The notes below the pieces were generated by a model that was not told the origin of the DNA, did not search any database, and worked only from the letters and a program-made list of their open reading frames with translations. Made by a program: the position numbers and the translations under genes. A stretch of DNA of 59,477 bases from Streptomyces adelaidensis (lineage in GTDB: Bacteria; Actinomycetota; Actinomycetes; Streptomycetales; Streptomycetaceae), in NCBI RefSeq assembly GCF_016598475.1, contig NZ_JAEMUX010000054.1:1-59477 (forward strand), written 5' to 3'. How positions within the stretch are numbered: position 1 is the stretch's first letter; each line of letters begins with the position of its first letter. Shown here one piece after another: positions 55,586-59,477 of the stretch.

Positions 55586-56220
55586 TGGCGGCCGCGGCGT
55601 TGCAGCCCAGGCGGGCGGCACGATCGTCCGGGCGGCCCGAGCGGACGGCGGGCGGCCGCCGAGGGTTCGCCCTGCTGCTGGTGATCACGGGCGCGGCCGG
55701 GCTGCTGGCCTCCTGGGTCATCACGATCGACAAGTTCAAGCTGTTGGAGGACCCCGGCTTCACACCCGGGTGCAGCCTCAACCCCGTCGTCTCCTGCGGC
55801 AACATCATGGAGAGCGAACAGGCTTCGGCCTTCGGGTTCCCCAACCCGATGCTGGGCCTGGTGGCGTACGGCATCGTCATCTGCGTCGGCGTGAGCCTGC
55901 TGGCCGGGGCCGAGTTTCCGCGCTGGTACTGGCTGACCTTCAACGCCGGTACCCTGTTCGGCGTCGGCTTCTGCACTTGGCTGCAGTTCCAGTCCCTGTA
56001 CCGGATCAACGCCCTGTGTCTGTGGTGCTGTCTGGCGTGGGTCGCCACGATCGTCATGTTCTGGTACGTGACGTCGTTCAATGTGCGGCGCCGATTCCTG
56101 CCCGCGCCGGGCTGGTTGCGCGGCTTGCTCGGGGAATTCACGTGGGTCCTCGCGGTGGTGCACACCGGCGTCATCGGGATGCTGATCCTGACGCGGTGGT
56201 GGGACTTCTGGACGAGTTGA
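55585..56220 (+). CDS. Vitamin K epoxide reductase family protein
   Basis: 211 residues from ATG 55585. The VKOR fold has five predicted helices. The loop cysteine pair C63/C71 (CSLNPVVSC) and the active-site CXXC C145/C148 (NALCLWCCL) are both present. Bacterial VKOR passes electrons from periplasmic or extracellular thiol oxidases to quinone and so drives disulfide formation. No DsbA-like partner is fused or adjacent. The nearby cysteine-bearing peptides and chaplins are plausible clients, by context only. Confidence 0.88.
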   Translation: MAAAALQPRRAARSSGRPERTAGGRRGFALLLVITGAAGLLASWVITIDKFKLLEDPGFTPGCSLNPVVSCGNIMESEQASAFGFPNPMLGLVAYGIVICVGVSLLAGAEFPRWYWLTFNAGTLFGVGFCTWLQFQSLYRINALCLWCCLAWVATIVMFWYVTSFNVRRRFLPAPGWLRGLLGEFTWVLAVVHTGVIGMLILTRWWDFWTS

Positions 56221-56656
56221 GCGCTCGATCGAAGGGCGACCCGGCAAAGCACGAGGCGAGCCGACTGAACCAGGAACGACTGCGACCGTGTCCCACAGCC
56301 GTGGTTCTGATCGCGGGGCGGCCTGCGGGACCGAACCACTTCACTTCGCCACCACCGGGTTTCTCCTCCTGTGGCGCGAAAGGTGACGGGCGCCTTTCTG
56401 AGGATGGCCGGTCGGCGGCCCAAAAGGTCGCTGACCGGATCTCACCTCATTCCTGCCTATGCGGCGTGGGCTTCTTCATTCGGCTCGGGAAAGGTGCGGT
56501 GTGGAGCATGCTTCCCCCGTTTGCCGTAATTTCTGGCCATACGGGTGAATGGCCGGGCTGTCCTGTCGACCTGGTCGTTGATCCGGGTGTTCAATTCTAC
56601 TCACGGGGCTACGCAACAGCGTTTCCCTTAGTGGAAAATCGAAAGGAAGAAATTCC
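56221..56656. other. Spacer upstream of the first peptide gene
   Basis: No coding sequence is supported. It includes a short inverted repeat tttcc/ggaaa (56622-56637) just upstream of the ribosome site of the first peptide gene, in AT-richer DNA. The promoter of the peptide gene probably lies in 56470-56630. Confidence 0.5.
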
Positions 56657-56899
56657 GTGTCGAAGATCACCTTCGAAGAGCTGGACGGTCTGACCGGCGA
56701 GATGCTCCCGGAGCGCTCGGTCCTGTCCACCTTCGCCCCGGTCAACGGTGGCGGCGGCAACGACGGCGCCGTCGTGACGAACGCCTGCGTGTCGCACCAC
56801 GCGGACACGGACAAGGGCCTGCTCAACCTGGGCCTCACGGGCAACGGCGGTGCCCAGTCCAGCATCACCTGCGCGCCGGGTAACGCTGTCGCCTTCTAA
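56657..56899 (+). CDS. Small leader-bearing peptide 1 (candidate RiPP-like or exported peptide)
   Basis: 80 residues from GTG 56657 (GAAAGGAAG upstream). The N-terminus SKITFEELDGLTGEMLPERS looks like a leader: charged, helical, with EELD-x-L-x-GE-x-LP. The C-terminal half is Gly-rich with two cysteines: C44 (TNACVSHH) and C72 (SSITCAPG), and GLLNLGL between. The same pattern recurs in the peptide encoded 155 bases downstream. No signal peptide is present, so export would need a leader-dependent system, fitting the adjacent M50 protease. A strong terminator follows at once. Confidence 0.8.
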   Translation: MSKITFEELDGLTGEMLPERSVLSTFAPVNGGGGNDGAVVTNACVSHHADTDKGLLNLGLTGNGGAQSSITCAPGNAVAF

Positions 56900-56904
56900 T
56901 AACA

Positions 56905-56944
56905 ACGGCGGCGGCCGGGGCATCCTGTCCCCGGCCGCCGCCGT
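56905..56944 (+). terminator. Terminator after peptide gene 1
   Basis: A perfect 16-bp stem (acggcggcggccgggg / ccccggccgccgccgt) with an 8-base loop starts 5 bases after the stop. Confidence 0.85.
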
Positions 56945-56988
56945 GCATCAGTACGTCCGCACATGCTTTTGAATGGTGTGCTTTCGGC

Positions 56989-57038
56989 GCCATAAGCGGT
57001 GCTGGCGCCTACTTGAAGGCGCCGGCACCGCTTATGGC
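56989..57038. promoter_or_regulatory. 21-bp hairpin in the leader of peptide gene 2
   Basis: gccataagcggtgctggcgcc pairs with the segment 57018-57038 over 21 positions with a single G-T pair, around an 8-base loop (tacttgaa). It ends 16 bases before ATG 57055 and just before the ribosome site GAGGAAGGAAAG. It could be an operator, an attenuator or an RNA control element. Confidence 0.75.
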
Positions 57039-57054
57039 ATGAGGAAGGAAAGTC

Positions 57055-57327
57055 ATGTCTGGCATCGGTTATGAGGAACTCGACGCTCTGTCCGGTGAGT
57101 TGCTCCCCGGGAAGATGCTGCTCTCCATCGTAATTATCGACAACAGTACTCATAACACATATAACTTCCCCGCGGGCGGCGACGGCAAGGGCGGTGGAGC
57201 CACGGTCGCCTATGCCTGTCAGGCCCAGCAGACCCAGGGCTCAGGGGGCCTGCTCGCCGCGCTGGGCCTGGGCTCCCCGCCCAGCAGCAGTATGACCTGC
57301 ATGCCGGCTGCGGTCATCGCCCGCTGA
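57055..57327 (+). CDS. Small leader-bearing peptide 2 (candidate RiPP-like or exported peptide)
   Basis: 90 residues; the ATG has GAGGAAGGAAAG upstream. It aligns with peptide 1: MSGIGYEELDALSGELLPGK for the leader, then a Gly-rich middle, C55 (VAYACQAQQ), GLLAALGLGS, and C82 (SSSMTCMPAA). The cysteines are 26 residues apart, against 27 in peptide 1. The stretch IVIIDNSTHNTYNF between leader and Gly-rich part is specific to this copy and its DNA is AT-richer. The M50 protease gene follows 111 bases downstream on the same strand. Confidence 0.82.
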   Translation: MSGIGYEELDALSGELLPGKMLLSIVIIDNSTHNTYNFPAGGDGKGGGATVAYACQAQQTQGSGGLLAALGLGSPPSSSMTCMPAAVIAR

Positions 57328-57438
57328 GACGCACCCCTGTGCAGCCGGCCGCGTTCACGTGACGGACGTACCGGTGCACCGGAAAGGCCGTCGCGGCCGG
57401 GCTGCGGTGGCTGGTTCGAGAACGCCCCGTCGCAGGCG

Positions 57439-59373
57439 GTGGAACACATCGGGTCCGGCCGCCGCAAGGCCCCGGCGGGAGAACTATCCCCTTGGGAGAT
57501 CGCCATCAGTACGCAAACACCCACGCCGGTCCAGGAGGAGCCGCCTGCCCCCGCCGGGGCGGTGCCCATGCTCACCGAGGGAACCGAGCTGGTGGGAGAG
57601 TTCGCCGGTTCCGGATACCGCCGCCCACCACATATGGTGCACCGCTTCGACGGGCAGGTCATCCACCTGCCCGACCTGCTCTACGAGACAGCCAAGAGCC
57701 TGCAGCGGCACCAGGGCGAGGCGCCGAGATCCGGGGACGGCGCTCACCTCCTCAAGCGTGTGGCGCAGGAGCTCACCCAGACCACGGGCCGTACGTTCAC
57801 CACCGACCACGTGGCCTTCGTACTCGACAACAAACTGGCACCGCTTGGGATCACCACCCGAAGCGACGGCACCCTTGCCGAGTTCGCCAAGGCCGAGCAC
57901 TTGTTCCTGGGTCTGCGCTACCGCGCCGCGTTGATCTCCGAAAGCGTGTCCTGGGTCATCGCGGGGATCTTTGCCTGGCTGTTCCAGCCCCTCCTGGTGC
58001 TCTTGGCCGTGTCGACGTTCCTGGCCACGGAGATCTGGTTGTTCTCCACCCAGGACGCGGGCCTCGCCATGGCTCAGGTGATGGCCGACCCCGCCGGCAT
58101 TCTCGCCGTGCTGGGACTGACTCTGGCCTCTGCCGCCTTCCACGAGGTCGGCCACGCCGCGGCCTGCCGTTACGGCAAGGTGCGCCCCGGGGCCATGGGG
58201 TGCGGGCTCTACCTCGTGTGGCCGGCCTTCTACACCGACGTCACCAGCTCCTACCGACTCGGCCGCGGCGGACGACTGCGCACCGACCTGGGCGGCGTCT
58301 ACTTCAACAGCCTGTTCGTCCTCGGCCTGACCGCGCTGTACATCCACAGTCCGTCCCCGGTACTGCTGGCGGCGATCCTCCTCGTCAACCTGGAAGTGGT
58401 CCAGCAGCTTCTGCCGACCCTCCGTTTCGACGGCTACTACATCATCTCCGACCTGGTCGGCATCCCGGATCTGTTCAAGTACATCGGGCCCATCCTGCGA
58501 CGCACCATCCTGCGACGCCCACCGGAAGAACGGCTCCAGGCCCTCAAGCGGTGGCCCCAGATCGTCGTCACGATCTGGGTGCTCACGGTGCTGCCCGTCC
58601 TCGTCCTGCAACTCGGCCTCATTCTCTTCAACCTGCCGCAGATGGCGGGCGCGGCATGGGCCACCGCCACCAAGATCATCGCCGGTGTCACGACCAGTGC
58701 CACACCCGTGCTGAGCACCACGGCGGCCTGCGTGCAGATCTTCTTCCTTCTACTGCCGCTGGTCGGCATCCTGCTCATCCTCTGGCAACTGGTCAATCTG
58801 GCAGTCCAACTGCTCCGCAAGCGCTACGGCAAGCGCACGGTCCGGTCCCGAGGCCACCGAAGCCACGGGCACGGCACCCCGTCGCTGCTGCTCTGGGGCG
58901 CCGTGGCCGCTCTCGCCGCCCTCGCGGTGGCCTATCTGCTGTGGACCCTGACTCGCCCCACAGCCGGGCTGCCCACGGGCCGGGCGGCGCTCCACCAGGC
59001 CACCGGAAGGCAGCCGTCAGCCCCGCCGGGAACACCACCCGCCGAGGTGCGGCCCCCCGCACGCCCGGACCGACCCTCCCGCCCCACCGGCATCGCCCAC
59101 GGTCACGTCACGCTGCGAAGCCCCAGCACAACTGCCGAGAACCACACCGCATCCGGACCGTCCGGCCACCGGCACAGAACACCGACCACCGCCGAGGACA
59201 CCACTCTCGTCCCCACCAGCACCAGGGCCGACGCCTCGAACGCGCACCAGGAACGGGCTGAGCCACACGTCGGAGACGACGCCACCGGACCGGGACGCTC
59301 TCTCGACGCCGCCTGCTCTCCCCTCGTGAGACTGCCTGTCGTCGAGGTCGGCGTACTCACCATCTGCCCCTGA
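57439..59373 (+). CDS. M50-type membrane zinc metalloprotease
   Basis: 644 residues if started at GTG 57439; GTG 57562 or ATG 57568 are alternatives and none has a strong ribosome site. A soluble N-terminal domain (about 50-165: PHMVHRFDGQVIHLPDLLYE) precedes membrane helices. The zinc motif HEVGH is at 235-239 (TLASAAFHEVGHAAACRYGK), with the second M50 motif LRFDGYY (D331). This is the putative peptide zinc metalloprotease group (COG1994), members of which process or protect against RiPP-type peptides such as YydH. After the last helix (about 490-505) comes a 135-residue Pro/Thr/His-rich tail ending with C626 and C643. Confidence 0.85.
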   Translation: MEHIGSGRRKAPAGELSPWEIAISTQTPTPVQEEPPAPAGAVPMLTEGTELVGEFAGSGYRRPPHMVHRFDGQVIHLPDLLYETAKSLQRHQGEAPRSGDGAHLLKRVAQELTQTTGRTFTTDHVAFVLDNKLAPLGITTRSDGTLAEFAKAEHLFLGLRYRAALISESVSWVIAGIFAWLFQPLLVLLAVSTFLATEIWLFSTQDAGLAMAQVMADPAGILAVLGLTLASAAFHEVGHAAACRYGKVRPGAMGCGLYLVWPAFYTDVTSSYRLGRGGRLRTDLGGVYFNSLFVLGLTALYIHSPSPVLLAAILLVNLEVVQQLLPTLRFDGYYIISDLVGIPDLFKYIGPILRRTILRRPPEERLQALKRWPQIVVTIWVLTVLPVLVLQLGLILFNLPQMAGAAWATATKIIAGVTTSATPVLSTTAACVQIFFLLLPLVGILLILWQLVNLAVQLLRKRYGKRTVRSRGHRSHGHGTPSLLLWGAVAALAALAVAYLLWTLTRPTAGLPTGRAALHQATGRQPSAPPGTPPAEVRPPARPDRPSRPTGIAHGHVTLRSPSTTAENHTASGPSGHRHRTPTTAEDTTLVPTSTRADASNAHQERAEPHVGDDATGPGRSLDAACSPLVRLPVVEVGVLTICP

Positions 59374-59385
59374 CACGCACCGACG

Positions 59386-59420
59386 AAGGGACCCGGCGCT
59401 CCACGTGCGCCGGGTCCCTT
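59386..59420 (+). terminator. Terminator after the M50 protease gene
   Basis: A perfect 14-bp stem (aagggacccggcgc / gcgccgggtccctt) with a 7-base loop lies 13 bases beyond the stop. It closes the peptide/protease unit. Confidence 0.85.
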
Positions 59421-59477
59421 CGCTCTGCGGCGTACGGCGTTCGATGAGATGAGCGGTAATGAGGCCTGGACGACTAA

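Noticed and set aside
55585..56693. Longer open frame through the VKOR gene in another frame, reading toward the first peptide gene
   Set aside because: It has Arg/Gly-rich shadow composition; the VKOR frame has the conserved cysteines and membrane helices.
57055..57327. Classical lanthipeptide precursor
   Set aside because: No LanM, LanB/C, KC or L enzyme is nearby, and the core has few Ser/Thr close to Cys for ring formation.

Overview
The window is high-GC actinobacterial DNA. Chaplins, a two-WXG100 type VII secretion cluster, DUF397/DUF5753/DUF6879 genes, a 6C-type small RNA, frequent GTG starts and 4-bp start/stop overlaps all point to a Streptomyces chromosome. No rRNA or tRNA was seen.

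Layout. 1-2860 (minus): end of a type VII secretion (ESX) locus: two WXG100 proteins, a one-TM protein, EccD and the start of a low-complexity gene. 3208-6472 (minus): ribose genes rbsD and rbsK, preceded by a LacI-type regulator fused in frame to most of the ribose-binding protein RbsB; rbsA and rbsC are absent, which suggests an internal deletion. 6436-11560: a zone of gene decay with a nonsense-interrupted methyltransferase joined to a truncated XRE regulator, a frameshifted small gene, an anti-sigma-like ATPase with an internal TGA, a wrecked RelE/HigB-type toxin beside an intact antitoxin, and a lectin remnant. An intact DUF6879 gene and an intact XRE/DUF397 pair lie among them. 11805-16270: RecD-like helicase, citrate synthase and a probable 6C small RNA. 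16271-18953 (minus): copA/copZ behind a CsoR-like operator. 19290-20717: truncated TnpB, a dehydrogenase remnant and an AlpA-like gene.

21079-28507 is a myo-inositol catabolic locus: iolE divergent from iolC, a (beta/alpha)8 aldolase-like gene, iolB, iolD and mmsA. 28794-36783 holds a secreted-hydrolase/ABC-ATPase fusion with its permease, a VWA lipoprotein, a secreted chorismate mutase and an acyl-CoA synthetase.

37025-53442 is a surface region: chpH and sortase-anchored chpC, then an exopolysaccharide locus, then a third chaplin. The locus has glycosyltransferases, a polyprenyl-phosphate sugar transferase, a ligase/polymerase, a MurJ-like flippase, a deacetylase, a Wzz-like protein, a FemAB/GNAT protein and a GH26-like hydrolase, plus ATP-grasp and FAD enzymes. 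53673-55146 encodes two secreted proteins of unknown role.

55409-59420 is the most novel-looking part: a 58-codon ORF coupled to a vitamin K epoxide reductase homologue, two related small peptides with a shared leader-like N-terminus and two conserved cysteines each, and a large M50-type membrane metalloprotease. It resembles an undescribed exported-peptide system whose products may be disulfide-bonded rather than modified by a classical RiPP enzyme. A 21-bp hairpin precedes the second peptide gene.
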